64,000 nucleotides of DNA from positions 25,787 to 89,786 of the forward strand of contig CAKUGQ010000007.1 in NCBI GenBank assembly GCA_934654755.1, in the 5' to 3' direction. The DNA comes from an uncultured Oscillospiraceae bacterium. Lineage in GTDB: Bacteria > Bacillota > Clostridia > Oscillospirales > Oscillospiraceae. The position numbers and the translations under genes were made by a program. Of this stretch, positions 31,701 through 40,762 are shown one piece after another (the first letter of the stretch is position 1; each line of letters begins with the position of its first letter). The notes beneath the pieces are model-generated. The model was not told the DNA's origin and made no database searches. It worked only from the letters and a program-made list of their open reading frames with translations.

Positions 31701-32723
31701 ATGAAAGCGGCTGTGGTAACGAGGCTCGGCACGCTGGAGGTGCTTGACGTCCCGCAGCCTGTCGTGGGCGAATACGACGCGCTTTGCGAGATGCGTTACG
31801 GCTCCACCTGCGCCGGAACGGACATTCATCTGATGGACGGCCTGCATCCGAATCCTGTTGCGTTCCCGACCGTTCTCGGGCATGAGAGCGTCGGCCGTGT
31901 TGTTGCAGTCGGCAGCCGAGTGAGGAACTATCGCGTGGGCGATTTGGTAACGCGCGTCGGCGCACCGGCGGGACTGCTGGAAGGGCTTGGCTCCAACTGG
32001 GGCGGCTTTGCGCAGTACGGCATTGCGCGTGACCATTGGCAGATGCGCAGTGACGGCGTAGCAGAATCCGAGTGGGCACGCTACCGTGTCAACCAGATTG
32101 TTGCGCCGCAGATTGATGAAAAGGCGGCGCCGATGATTATCACATGGCGTGAAACGCTGTCGTATATCCGCCGTATCGGTGTACGCGCCGGACAGCGTGT
32201 GATTGTTATCGGCTCCGGCGCCAATGCGCTTTCGCTTACGGCGCATTGCTGTAACACGGGCGCGTTTGTGGTCTGCGTTGGCAGTGCTTCGCGTGAAGCG
32301 GATTTTCGCAAGCTGTCCATTGCGGATTACCTGAACTATAAGGATCCGCAGCTTGCCGCACAATACGCCGAACGCTTCTCCGGGGCATCGGTTGACTTTC
32401 TGATCGACGGTGTCGGTGCAGACAAAACCGTCAATATGCTGCTTCCGTTCCTGAAAGAGGAAGGCGTGCTCGGAAACTACGGCTGGAACGGGCGTTTCAC
32501 CTACGCGCTCAACCCCTTCTGCGCCAAACGCAGCTTCCGCGTTTATGCGGGCGGCTACGATGAGGAGGAGTCAAACGGCGAGGTACAGTCGCTGGTTCTT
32601 CAGGGGAAGCTTCGCGCGGAGCTGTGGTATGATATGCAGAAACCATTCGCGCTGGATGATATTTCTGCGGCGTACGACAGTTTGAGACGTCATGAGGCAC
32701 TAAAATATTTGATTAAACTATAA
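31701..32723 (+). CDS. Zinc-dependent medium-chain alcohol dehydrogenase
   Basis: NAD(P)-dependent oxidoreductase of 340 residues; ATG 31701 chosen (GTG 31692 is an alternative). Zinc-site residues: Cys in STCAGTDIH and His-Glu in VLGHESVG. The four-Cys structural zinc lobe is not evident, as in some sorbitol-type members. Rossmann region reads VIVIGSGANALS where GxGxxG is expected. Last enzyme of the plus-strand operon, so likely oxidises the transported sugar, polyol or hydroxy acid. Confidence 0.86.
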   Translation: MKAAVVTRLGTLEVLDVPQPVVGEYDALCEMRYGSTCAGTDIHLMDGLHPNPVAFPTVLGHESVGRVVAVGSRVRNYRVGDLVTRVGAPAGLLEGLGSNWGGFAQYGIARDHWQMRSDGVAESEWARYRVNQIVAPQIDEKAAPMIITWRETLSYIRRIGVRAGQRVIVIGSGANALSLTAHCCNTGAFVVCVGSASREADFRKLSIADYLNYKDPQLAAQYAERFSGASVDFLIDGVGADKTVNMLLPFLKEEGVLGNYGWNGRFTYALNPFCAKRSFRVYAGGYDEEESNGEVQSLVLQGKLRAELWYDMQKPFALDDISAAYDSLRRHEALKYLIKL

Positions 32724-32741
32724 TAGGGCTTTCAGAATACG

Positions 32742-32770
32742 TTGACAGATGGTAGAATTTGTGGTATAAT
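32742..32770 (+). promoter_or_regulatory. Promoter of the GntR regulator
   Basis: TTGACA (32742-32747), 17 nt, TATAAT (32765-32770): a consensus promoter. The regulator therefore has its own strong promoter, besides any read-through. The 17-base operator is not repeated here. Confidence 0.85.
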
Positions 32771-32812
32771 ACACAGATAGTCACGTTTTTGAAAGCATTT
32801 GGAGGGATCTCA

Positions 32813-33523
32813 ATGGTAGCGGTGGAGCGCGTCTCTGCGGTTCAGCAGGTGGAGAAGCGCCTGTCTGAGTATATTCTCAGCGAGCAGGTTCGAATCGGGG
32901 ATAAGCTCCCTACGGAGAAACAGCTCTGTGAGCAGCTTGCCGTCGGACGCGGAACCGTCCGTGAGGCTGTGCGTCTTTTACAGGCGCGCGGTCTGGTGGA
33001 GATGCGCGCCGGTCGCGGCGCTTTTGTCGCCAGTAAGATCGAACTGGGTGAGGGCGATGTGGCCGAGTGGTTCCGAGCCAATGAAGTGCAGATCAAGGAT
33101 CTGATCGATGTCCGAGCCGCCATAGAGCCGTATGCCACCCGCCTGGCGATTATGCGCTGTACCGATGCCGATGTGGCTCGCCTTGCGGAGATTCACCATA
33201 CCTCTGAGGAGGCTGCGGTGGTTCATGACGCGGCTACGGTTGCCCGCTGTGATACGGAATTTCATCGCGCAATCATTGAGATGACCGGTAATATGCTTTT
33301 TGTGGACATTAACAATCGCATTACCGATGCGCTGAAGCCCTTCCGTTATAACACCTTTGTGATCCCTAACAATGTACGGAACGTTGTTCCGGCGCATAAT
33401 GCGGTTGTCAATGCCTTTGAGCGGCGCAACCCTGTTCTCGGAGAACATGCGATGGCGCTGCACATCGAGGCGATTCTGACCGATCTGGAGGCCAGCAAGG
33501 AATACTCCGCAGACCAGCCATAA
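32813..33523 (+). CDS. GntR family regulator, FCD subgroup
   Basis: DNA-binding regulator of 236 residues. ATG 32813 follows TTTGGAGGGATC; the upstream in-frame leader overlaps the promoter and is rejected. The N-terminal winged HTH shows KRLSEYILSEQVRIGDKLPTEKQ and GRGTVREAVRLLQARGLVE, and the helical FCD domain has DTEFHRAIIEMTGN with metal-binding Asp/His and later His residues. Placed at the end of the plus arm of the divergon; the best candidate for binding the paired 17-base elements at 25633 and 25822. Effector likely a pathway intermediate. Confidence 0.92.
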   Translation: MVAVERVSAVQQVEKRLSEYILSEQVRIGDKLPTEKQLCEQLAVGRGTVREAVRLLQARGLVEMRAGRGAFVASKIELGEGDVAEWFRANEVQIKDLIDVRAAIEPYATRLAIMRCTDADVARLAEIHHTSEEAAVVHDAATVARCDTEFHRAIIEMTGNMLFVDINNRITDALKPFRYNTFVIPNNVRNVVPAHNAVVNAFERRNPVLGEHAMALHIEAILTDLEASKEYSADQP

Positions 33524-33558
33524 AGTATAAGCCGCCCTCAAGGGGCGGCTTATACTTT
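33522..33558 (+). terminator. Terminator after the GntR gene
   Basis: 16-bp stem AAAGTATAAGCCGCCC (33522-33537, including the stop codon end) with GGGCGGCTTATACTTT (33543-33558), 5-nt loop. Ends the plus-strand catabolic operon. Confidence 0.88.
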
Positions 33559-33585
33559 ACAATAACGGAGAGGATAGGTGGATTG

Positions 33586-34218
33586 ATGAATTATAGAGTG
33601 ATTTCCATGGAGCACAGTCCGCGAAGGGCGCAGTTTGAGTTGTTTTCACGGATGGACAATCCCTATGTCGGTGCGACGGTAGAAGTTGACATCACTTCTC
33701 TGCGCGGACGCTGCCGCAGGGAAGCGCTTCCTTTTTTTCTGAGCATGAACTACTGTGTCGGACGCGCGGCCAACGCGGTGCCGGAGCTCCGCCGCAGGAT
33801 ATGGGAAGGGAAAGTTGTTGAATTTGACTGCTGCGATACTTCACACACGGTTCTGCGAGAGGACGACAGCTATGTATACTGCCGCTTGAATTGTATGCAG
33901 ACTTTTGACAGTTACCTGCCGGAGGCGCTCCGTTTACATGAGGCTGCCCGTCTGCACGGCAGCCTGGACGACGGCGAAGATTCCGTGAGCCTGCTGTTTA
34001 TTTCTACGCTCCCGTGGATCCATTACAGCGCGCTGACACAGCCGACACCGATACCTGCTGACTCCAATCCCCGTATTGTTTGGGGAAGGTATTTGGAACG
34101 GGACGGATGTTGCACGCTTCCCGTGACGATTCTTGCCAATCATGCCCTGGTTGACGGCTTGCATATCGGCCGCTTTTACCGGCGCCTGGGGGAAATACTT
34201 GCGGATTTCGGACGGTAA
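33586..34218 (+). CDS. Chloramphenicol acetyltransferase-like (CatA-type) acyltransferase
   Basis: Soluble protein of 210 residues, as usual for CatA trimers; ATG 33586 after GAGAGGATAGG. The catalytic HxxxD motif is present as NHALVDGLH near residue 185, and PWIHYSALTQPTP matches the family segment before it. Missing or altered substrate-pocket residues cannot be judged by eye. Many gut Firmicutes carry such proteins without known drug resistance, so resistance should not be assumed. Single-gene unit between two terminators. Confidence 0.82.
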   Translation: MNYRVISMEHSPRRAQFELFSRMDNPYVGATVEVDITSLRGRCRREALPFFLSMNYCVGRAANAVPELRRRIWEGKVVEFDCCDTSHTVLREDDSYVYCRLNCMQTFDSYLPEALRLHEAARLHGSLDDGEDSVSLLFISTLPWIHYSALTQPTPIPADSNPRIVWGRYLERDGCCTLPVTILANHALVDGLHIGRFYRRLGEILADFGR

Positions 34219-34283
34219 ATAGATTCTCCGCCGACGCTCTTTATCGGTGGAGGTCGGACTGTAATAACGGACGATTATCGATA

Positions 34284-34317
34284 AAATGGGGGAACCCCGG
34301 AAGGGGATCCCCCTATT
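34284..34317. terminator. Bidirectional terminator
   Basis: AAAAT-GGGGG-aa-CCCC/GGGG-at-CCCCC-t-ATTTT, loop GGAA, between convergent genes. A/T tracts on both sides allow termination in both directions. Confidence 0.8.
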
Positions 34318-34342
34318 TTGTACCGTGTGTCTGGCGTTTTGT

Positions 34343-35488
34343 TTATCCGGGCAGTTCGATGGACAAATCGCTGCGAGGGAAGCATGAACAGGGGTGAATG
34401 TACCCATACTCGCGGTCGGCGCGGCGGCGGCCGTCGTTTTCCGGCGGACAGAAGACATCGCCGGACAGGAGCTTTGTACGGCACCAGCCGCAACTCCCGC
34501 CGCGGCAGCGCGAGGGGACATACAACCCTGCGCGTTCCAATGCAACCAGCAGCGGCTCGTCTGTGCGAGCCGGGACAGTTGTTTCCGTATTTCCCTGTCG
34601 GACAGACAGAGAAACGGCGGCCTGCTGCGTCTTTGCAGCGGGAGAGGGCGGCAGGGGATCGTGGCGTACCGCCTCCGGCGCAACGCCGAGCGAAGCCAGC
34701 TCAGCCAATACATGGATGCAGAAATCGCCTGTGCCGCAGATGAAGAAACGACTGCCTTGCGGAGCGTATTTTTGTATTATCTCTGCGTCAATGATACCGT
34801 GCTCACAACCTTCGCGTCGTTCGTCCTGTAAAACGTGGATGATACGCAGACGGTCGCAGGAGCTGCAAAGCGCAGCAAGCTCATCGGCGAAGAGCGCCGA
34901 TGCGTAGTTCTGATTGCCGTAGAGAATCGTCAGTCGGAACGGCTCGGTACCGTCCGCAACGGCCTGCGCCATGGAAAGATAAGGCGTGATGCCGGAGCCG
35001 CCTGCAAGCGCAACGATCTCCGTGGGGTCGCGCAGCGGCTCATAAACCGCATCGCCGCAAGGGGCGACAAAGCAAACCGTTGTGCCTACCTGCCAGGTAT
35101 CATGGATCCACTGCGACGCAAATCCACCCGGAACCCCTTCGACGGCGATGGCCAGAAGGCACTGTATACCCTGCGCCGGGGAGGAGCAGATCGAATATGC
35201 CCGCGTCAGACGACTTTTGCCGACGGAAAGCCGCAGGCTCAGGTACTGCCCTGCGCGGAAGTATATTGGACGATCGCAGCGCAGCCAATAGCGCCTTGTG
35301 AAACCAAGCGTGTCGATTCTTTCGATCCGTGCGGAAAATACTTCAGGATGCAGCACATCCGCGAGCCGCGCAAGGGGATCATCGGCGACGATCGGGACAT
35401 TCTGTGCGGCGGCAATCGCCGCGTCGCGCCGCGCAGGAAGCGTCGTCAGCTTGTAGAGGTCCGCAAGAATTGTAAGCTTGCTGTTCAT
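34343..35488 (-). CDS. Flavin reductase with C-terminal plant-type 2Fe-2S ferredoxin domain
   Basis: Electron-transfer protein of 381 residues. ATG 35488 overlaps the upstream stop as ATGA. After an N-terminal piece of about 50 residues comes an FNR-type FAD domain (RAYSICSSPAQ) and NAD-binding domain (ALAGGSGITPYLSM, LTILYGNQNY, FICGTGDF). The ferredoxin domain has Cys328, Cys333, Cys336 and a fourth Cys at 367 or 369 (CX4CX2C). It would carry electrons from NAD(P)H to a partner oxidoreductase, likely the CrtI-like protein encoded directly upstream. Confidence 0.87.
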   Translation of the reverse strand: MNSKLTILADLYKLTTLPARRDAAIAAAQNVPIVADDPLARLADVLHPEVFSARIERIDTLGFTRRYWLRCDRPIYFRAGQYLSLRLSVGKSRLTRAYSICSSPAQGIQCLLAIAVEGVPGGFASQWIHDTWQVGTTVCFVAPCGDAVYEPLRDPTEIVALAGGSGITPYLSMAQAVADGTEPFRLTILYGNQNYASALFADELAALCSSCDRLRIIHVLQDERREGCEHGIIDAEIIQKYAPQGSRFFICGTGDFCIHVLAELASLGVAPEAVRHDPLPPSPAAKTQQAAVSLSVRQGNTETTVPARTDEPLLVALERAGLYVPSRCRGGSCGWCRTKLLSGDVFCPPENDGRRRADREYGYIHPCSCFPRSDLSIELPG

Positions 35489-37017
35489 ACCTGCTCCTTT
35501 CCCGCGAGGCGACTGAGCGCCAGCTCCGCACCGATACGCCCACTGGTGTAGTTCGCATTGTAGCCGTTTCCGCGGACACCGGCCGCGCCGATGGGAATGA
35601 GACCGGGCAGATCGCAATCCCTGTCGAACTGCATGGCACGGGCCATAACGCCGTCCCAGCCTTCGGGGGCAAATCCGTAAGCGGCGCCCTCGGGCGTGCC
35701 GAGCCAATGTGCAAAGCTGACGGGGGAGGCGATGGAGAGCTCTTCAATATGCGGCTGCAAGTCGATTCCCGTCTTACGGCGAAACAGAGTCAGAAGCCGG
35801 CGTGCAAAGGCGTTTTTCTTTGCATTATACTTTTCCGGGGAGATTTCATGCCAGTCTGCGGCGCTCTGAAAGGCCGTCAGACTGCATGTGCAGCAGCCTT
35901 CGGGGGAGGCGGCAGGGTTGGCAAGGTCATAACAAACAAAGATGGCGTACTCGTTTGTCTCTGCGTGCTTCATGGCCTCTGCCTCAAGGCGTGAGTCGGC
36001 GCTGCCGGCCAGCATAATGGTATAGTCGCGGATGCCGAGCTGCTGCGCGGTGCGGTTCAGACCAAGGTGCAGCGTGAACACATGCCCGAGACGCCGCCCC
36101 GCCCGCGCCGCCGAAAGACGGCGCTGTCGCTCGGAGACCAACTCCGGCGGGACCATTTTTCCGTAAAGCACATCCGGATTCACATTGGCAAGCACGCAGC
36201 GGCAGGCGATATCGCCGTGGTCGGTGTGCACGCCGCACAGCTTCCCGTTTTCAAAGAGGATACGCTCGGCACTTACGCCAAGGCGAATGCGTCCTCCGAG
36301 GGTGCGAAAGCGCTCGAGCAGGGCAAGACTCAGACCGTGCGCATTCTGCACGGGAATATAGGGGCCGAGGGAGACATAACGATAAAACATGGAGGCGTAG
36401 TGGATAAAGCTCAGTCGGTCGAGCGGCACGCCGAGATAACTCCAATATGCACCGAGAATATCTCTGACGCGCATCGGCAAATCCAGCGCGTCGAACACCT
36501 GGCTGACGGTGTAGGTTCCATAACGGAGCGCACCGGCATAGTGCCGCAGCAACGAGACCGGGTGTTCACCGCCTCCCGCGCCGAGGAAGCCCAACGCTTC
36601 ATCCGTTTCTCGAGCGAGGTCGAAAAACTTCGTAACACATTCACGCGAGCCGGGAGCGTAGTATTCCGTCGCCGCAATGAAGGATTCCGTCCCTGCCGGG
36701 AGCGTTACATCCAAAGGCGTGCCGTCCGAGCCGGTTGCGATCAGGCGGAAACAGTGTTTCAGAGGCAGAAAATCCGCTTTTACGCCCCAGCGCTCAAACA
36801 GCGCACGGACGCCGCCGCCTGCACCGGGGGCACCGTAGTCGCAAAGCTCATGCATGGACAGGTCAAATTCAAAGCGTCCGCGGCGGAATGCGGTGGCACA
36901 GCCACCCGGTTGGAGCTGCCGTTCCAGTAGAAGCACCTGCTTGCCCGCCGATGCCAGACAAAGTGCGGCGGAAAGTCCGGCGTTGCCGGCACCGACGATT
37001 ACGGCGTCATAGATCAT
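35485..37017 (-). CDS. CrtI/RetSat-like FAD-dependent oxidoreductase
   Basis: Flavoprotein of 510 residues; ATG 37017 chosen because VIVGAGNAGLSAALCLA then sits at the N-terminus. GxGxxG (9-14) and the second FAD segment LLLERQLQPGGCATAF follow the phytoene-desaturase layout, and the C-terminal IPIGAAGVRGNGYNANYTSGRIGAELAL closes the FAD site. Other CrtI-family members act on isoprenoids, retinol or fatty-acid-like molecules; no carotenoid genes are nearby. Overlaps the 2Fe-2S reductase by 4 nt and lies 14 nt after the exporter, so the four genes form one operon. Confidence 0.85.
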   Translation of the reverse strand: MIYDAVIVGAGNAGLSAALCLASAGKQVLLLERQLQPGGCATAFRRGRFEFDLSMHELCDYGAPGAGGGVRALFERWGVKADFLPLKHCFRLIATGSDGTPLDVTLPAGTESFIAATEYYAPGSRECVTKFFDLARETDEALGFLGAGGGEHPVSLLRHYAGALRYGTYTVSQVFDALDLPMRVRDILGAYWSYLGVPLDRLSFIHYASMFYRYVSLGPYIPVQNAHGLSLALLERFRTLGGRIRLGVSAERILFENGKLCGVHTDHGDIACRCVLANVNPDVLYGKMVPPELVSERQRRLSAARAGRRLGHVFTLHLGLNRTAQQLGIRDYTIMLAGSADSRLEAEAMKHAETNEYAIFVCYDLANPAASPEGCCTCSLTAFQSAADWHEISPEKYNAKKNAFARRLLTLFRRKTGIDLQPHIEELSIASPVSFAHWLGTPEGAAYGFAPEGWDGVMARAMQFDRDCDLPGLIPIGAAGVRGNGYNANYTSGRIGAELALSRLAGKEQV

Positions 37018-37030
37018 ACCGTTCTCCTTG

Positions 37031-38791
37031 TCAAATTGCATACTGACTCTGGTAGAGCCGATAATAGAAACCCTGCTTCTCCAGAAGCTGTGTGTGCGTA
37101 CCCTGTTCAACAACCTGACCTTGATCGATCACCAGAATCAGATCGGAGTCTACGATGGTTGACAGTCGGTGCGCAATGACAAAACAGGTGCGCTCGCGCA
37201 TCAGATTATCCATTGCCTTTTGCAGCAGAATCTCCGTGCGTGTGTCAACATTGGAGGTGGCTTCATCGAGAATAAGCAGACGGCGGTCGGCCAACATTGC
37301 GCGGGCGATGGTCAGAAGCTGCTTCTGGCCGCCGGAGAGATTTGTCATGTCGTCGCCGACGATGGTGTCGTAGCCGTCCGGGAGGGTTCGGATGAAGTGG
37401 TCGCAGTAGGCACGTTCACAGGCGGAGACGATCTCTTCGCGTGTGGCGTCCGGTTTACCGTAGGCAACATTTTCGGCGATGGTTCCGCGGAACAGCCATG
37501 TGTCCTGAAGGACCATGGCAAACTGACTCCGCAATGCCTCACGCGAGAGAGTTGCGCAGTCGATGCCGTCGATGAGAATGCGGCCCTTATCCACGTCGTA
37601 GAAGCGCATGAGCAGATTGACGATCGTGGTTTTTCCTGCGCCGGTCGGGCCGACGATGGCGACGTTCATTCCCTTTTTTACATCGATTGAGAGATCGTGA
37701 ATCAGCGGCTTGACGGTGCTGTAGGAAAAATCAACGTGTTCGAAGCGAACGTTACCTTCGGCGCCGCCGGGAAGTGTTCCGTCAGCCTGCGGCTCCTCGG
37801 GAAGATCGAGAAGTTTGAATACGCGCCTGGCGGCGGCTTTGGTATGATTCAATCCGCCGAAGCCGCCCGCAATCTGCTCCAACGGCGAAGCAAACTGCTT
37901 CGCATAGAGCAGAACGGTAACAAGAATACCGACCGATTGGATTGTCCCGCCGATAAGCAGCCAGCCGCCGACCAGACAGATCAGCAGATACGCCATTGCG
38001 TTGGAAAACGCGATGATCGGCTGCACGACGGAGGACGTGAAGTTTGCTTTGACCTCTGCCTCGGCACGGGTACGGTTGACCGCGTCGTGCTTTTGCCGGG
38101 TGTAGTCCTCCAGATTGTAGGCCTTTGTCGTGGCGAAGTTCGTGAAGGATTCTTCAACGACGGAGTTCTGCTCGCCGTCAAGCGTGAACATACGGAAAAA
38201 GTGTTTTTCGCTTTTGGATGACAGTGCCGACGACAGCAATACCGACACCGGGGCGAGAACGAGGACGATCAATGCCAGATGCCAGTCTTCCAGCAGCATC
38301 ATCACGGCGATGGCGATGAGCTGCAAGAAACCGGACATCAAGGTGTCAATGAAGGTATGGACGTAGTTGCCCATTGTGGAAACGTCTCCGGTCATTCGGC
38401 TCAGTACATCGCCGACGGGGGTCTGATCGACATAGCTGACCGGCAGGCGGCAGATTTTCTCGGAGATGCGAATGCGCATCTGGCATGTAAAATAACGGCT
38501 GACGACGCGGTTAAGCAGCTGCATTTTTGCGTAGCTCAGCAGATTATATCCTGCATAAACCGCCAGAAGTATCAATCCACCGCGCAGAAGCTGCGGCATC
38601 AGCGGTGCGGTAAGCGTTCCGTCCCATGCGGCGTAGAGCAGATTGATCAGCTCGCCGAGCAGCTTTGGCGCCGCAACGGCCAGCGCAAGGATAGCCATGC
38701 ACAGGATACAGGTGACGACAAGCCAGCCCCAGATCGGCCGCGCCTCGCGCAGCAGGCGGAGCAGGACGTTTTCGACTCTTTTTTCTTTCAT
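37031..38791 (-). CDS. ABC exporter half-transporter, catalytically complete subunit
   Basis: Type IV ABC exporter of 586 residues with six N-terminal transmembrane helices and a C-terminal ATPase. Walker A GPTGAGKTTIVN, signature LSGGQKQ, Walker B LLILDEATSNVD with the catalytic Glu, and switch His in VIAHRLST are intact. It overlaps the partner gene by 4 nt (ATGA). Together they make an asymmetric heterodimer of the BmrCD/TM287-288 type, usually a drug, lipid or peptide exporter. Confidence 0.93.
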   Translation of the reverse strand: MKEKRVENVLLRLLREARPIWGWLVVTCILCMAILALAVAAPKLLGELINLLYAAWDGTLTAPLMPQLLRGGLILLAVYAGYNLLSYAKMQLLNRVVSRYFTCQMRIRISEKICRLPVSYVDQTPVGDVLSRMTGDVSTMGNYVHTFIDTLMSGFLQLIAIAVMMLLEDWHLALIVLVLAPVSVLLSSALSSKSEKHFFRMFTLDGEQNSVVEESFTNFATTKAYNLEDYTRQKHDAVNRTRAEAEVKANFTSSVVQPIIAFSNAMAYLLICLVGGWLLIGGTIQSVGILVTVLLYAKQFASPLEQIAGGFGGLNHTKAAARRVFKLLDLPEEPQADGTLPGGAEGNVRFEHVDFSYSTVKPLIHDLSIDVKKGMNVAIVGPTGAGKTTIVNLLMRFYDVDKGRILIDGIDCATLSREALRSQFAMVLQDTWLFRGTIAENVAYGKPDATREEIVSACERAYCDHFIRTLPDGYDTIVGDDMTNLSGGQKQLLTIARAMLADRRLLILDEATSNVDTRTEILLQKAMDNLMRERTCFVIAHRLSTIVDSDLILVIDQGQVVEQGTHTQLLEKQGFYYRLYQSQYAI

Positions 38792-40509
38792 TTTACCCTA
38801 CCTCCCGTCTGTGAGGCAAAGATTTCACGATAGATTTTGCAGCGCTCCAGCAGTTCTGCGTGGCAGCCGGAATCAACCAGATTTCCGCGATCCATGACAT
38901 ATATGCAGTCGGCACTCATGGCGGAGGTGACGCGCTGCGTTACAACGATCTGTGTTTTCCCCATGATCGTCTCATTGAGTGCGCTTCGCAGCTTTTTCTC
39001 GGTCAGAAAGTCCAGAGCAGAGAAGCTGTCGTCAAAGATGTAGATCGGCGCGGGCTTGACCACGGCGCGCGCGATGCACAGGCGCTGTTTTTGACCGCCG
39101 GACAGATTTTTGCCGGCCTGACGGATCTCGTAATTCATGCCCTCCGGGCAGGATTCGACGAAATCTGCGATCTTTGCCAGCCGCGCTGCGTCCCAGAGTT
39201 CTTCGTTCGTGGCATCCGGCTTGCCCATGCGGATGTTTTCACCGATGGTGCCGGAATAGATGGCGGCGCCCTGGAGCACGCTGCTGATTCCTGCACGGAG
39301 ACTGTGCTTGCTCAGCTCTTCAGTGGAGAAGCCGTCGAATTCTACCCGCCCCTGTGTTGGCAGACGGAAGCCGAGAAGCAGCGAAATCAGCGTGGATTTG
39401 CCGCTGCCCGTGCCACCGATAACGGCAATCTTCTGACCTTTTGTAATGTGCAGGGAAACATGGTTGACGGCATTTTCGCTGCCGCCGTAGGAAAAGCTCA
39501 CGTCGTCGAGGCAGATGTCTCCGGTCAACTCGTGCCGCATCCCGACGTTTGGGTCGCCCATACCCTTTGCATCGAAAACCTGGCCGATACGGTTTGCCGC
39601 GACCTGTGCGTGCGGATACATAACGATGCCGAAGGAGGCCATCATTACACCGCTCATAATCATGCCGACATATTGCGTAATGGCAAATATATCGCCTGCG
39701 TTGACACTGCTCAACCCGGTCTGCATCCGCCAGCCGCCGATCAGGACGATTGCCACGATGCCGATATTGAGAAGCATCGTTGCCAGCGGGTTGAGAATAC
39801 CCATCGAGGTGTTGGCGCGGATGATATTTTCCGCCATGATGTGCGTGGCGTCGGCAATACGCTCGTGTTCGTGCGGCTCGGAGTTGAAGGCACGAATGAC
39901 GCGGATGCCGCGCAGGCGCTCGCGCATGATGGCGTTCTGCTTGTCGATGTACTGATCCGATTGGTCCCAAAGCGGTAGCACGCGGCGGCCGATTCGCACG
40001 ACGGCGAACACGATGACCGGGATCAACGCCAGAATTACGAGCGAAAGCAGCACATCCTTGCGCATGGCCAGCACCACGCCGCCGATGAACAGCATCGGAA
40101 TGGTTGCGACGGTGCCGCAGAGCATGGAGGCAATCCATGAGACGGTCTGAACGTCGTGTGTTGCACGAGTGACCAGAGCGGCGGTGCCAAGTGAGCCGAA
40201 TTCCTCAAACGAGAGCGTGTTGACCTTGGCAAAGACGTCCGAGCGCAGATCTGCGCAGAAGCCTGCCACGACGCGGTTGGATAACCATGTGCCATAGAGC
40301 ACGCTGGCAAGGCTGGCCGCCGCAACGAGCAGCATCTGCGTGCAGCGTAGGAGAATCTGTGTCATGTCGCGCTGCCGGATACCCTTTGAAAGGATGTCGG
40401 CCATCAGGGCGGGCAGCAGCAGACTGCACAGAGTGGAAATTGATACCATCAGCCCGGCAAGTACGAGCTTGCCACGGTAGGGCCGGAGGTATCGCAGCAT
40501 TCGTTTCAT
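38788..40509 (-). CDS. ABC exporter half-transporter with degenerate catalytic site
   Basis: Partner subunit of 573 residues. Walker A GGTGSGKSTLIS and signature LSGGQKQ are normal, but Walker B reads IYIFDDSFSALD, so the catalytic Glu is Asp, and the switch region reads VVTQRVTSAM with Gln in place of His. This is the usual non-hydrolysing subunit of heterodimeric exporters. First gene of the operon; its -10 TATAAT lies near 40548-40553 on the minus strand with a poor -35. Confidence 0.93.
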   Translation of the reverse strand: MKRMLRYLRPYRGKLVLAGLMVSISTLCSLLLPALMADILSKGIRQRDMTQILLRCTQMLLVAAASLASVLYGTWLSNRVVAGFCADLRSDVFAKVNTLSFEEFGSLGTAALVTRATHDVQTVSWIASMLCGTVATIPMLFIGGVVLAMRKDVLLSLVILALIPVIVFAVVRIGRRVLPLWDQSDQYIDKQNAIMRERLRGIRVIRAFNSEPHEHERIADATHIMAENIIRANTSMGILNPLATMLLNIGIVAIVLIGGWRMQTGLSSVNAGDIFAITQYVGMIMSGVMMASFGIVMYPHAQVAANRIGQVFDAKGMGDPNVGMRHELTGDICLDDVSFSYGGSENAVNHVSLHITKGQKIAVIGGTGSGKSTLISLLLGFRLPTQGRVEFDGFSTEELSKHSLRAGISSVLQGAAIYSGTIGENIRMGKPDATNEELWDAARLAKIADFVESCPEGMNYEIRQAGKNLSGGQKQRLCIARAVVKPAPIYIFDDSFSALDFLTEKKLRSALNETIMGKTQIVVTQRVTSAMSADCIYVMDRGNLVDSGCHAELLERCKIYREIFASQTGGRVK

Positions 40510-40762
40510 TGGTTGCAGATTCCTTTCCTGTTTTACAATTCAGATTACATTATAACATATGTGAGGGGTAAATGGAAGCTCCGGAGGCGGGAAATAATTA
40601 CTTTTTTTAACAATACGCGGCGGAAGATACCACGTCCGGGTGGTATTGCCGTTTGCGGCAGACACTTGACAGTCTGCGAAAACCGTTGTATTATGTAACC
40701 CGGAGGCTCTACAGGTTTGCGCCTGGAGTGCAGTAACGAACCGCCCCGATGGAGGTATCCCA
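40510..40762. promoter_or_regulatory. Divergent promoter region of the ABC exporter and degV-like genes
   Basis: Toward the right TTGACA (40666-40671), 17 nt, TATTAT (40689-40694) leads to the degV-like gene after GGAGG. Toward the left a minus-strand TATAAT lies at 40548-40553. Between them are GC-rich inverted stretches (ACCACGTCCGGGTGGT near 40629-40644) that may bind a regulator. Confidence 0.65.

Noticed and set aside
33586..34218. Chloramphenicol resistance gene
   Set aside because: HxxxD alone shows the family; many CatA-like proteins do not confer resistance.
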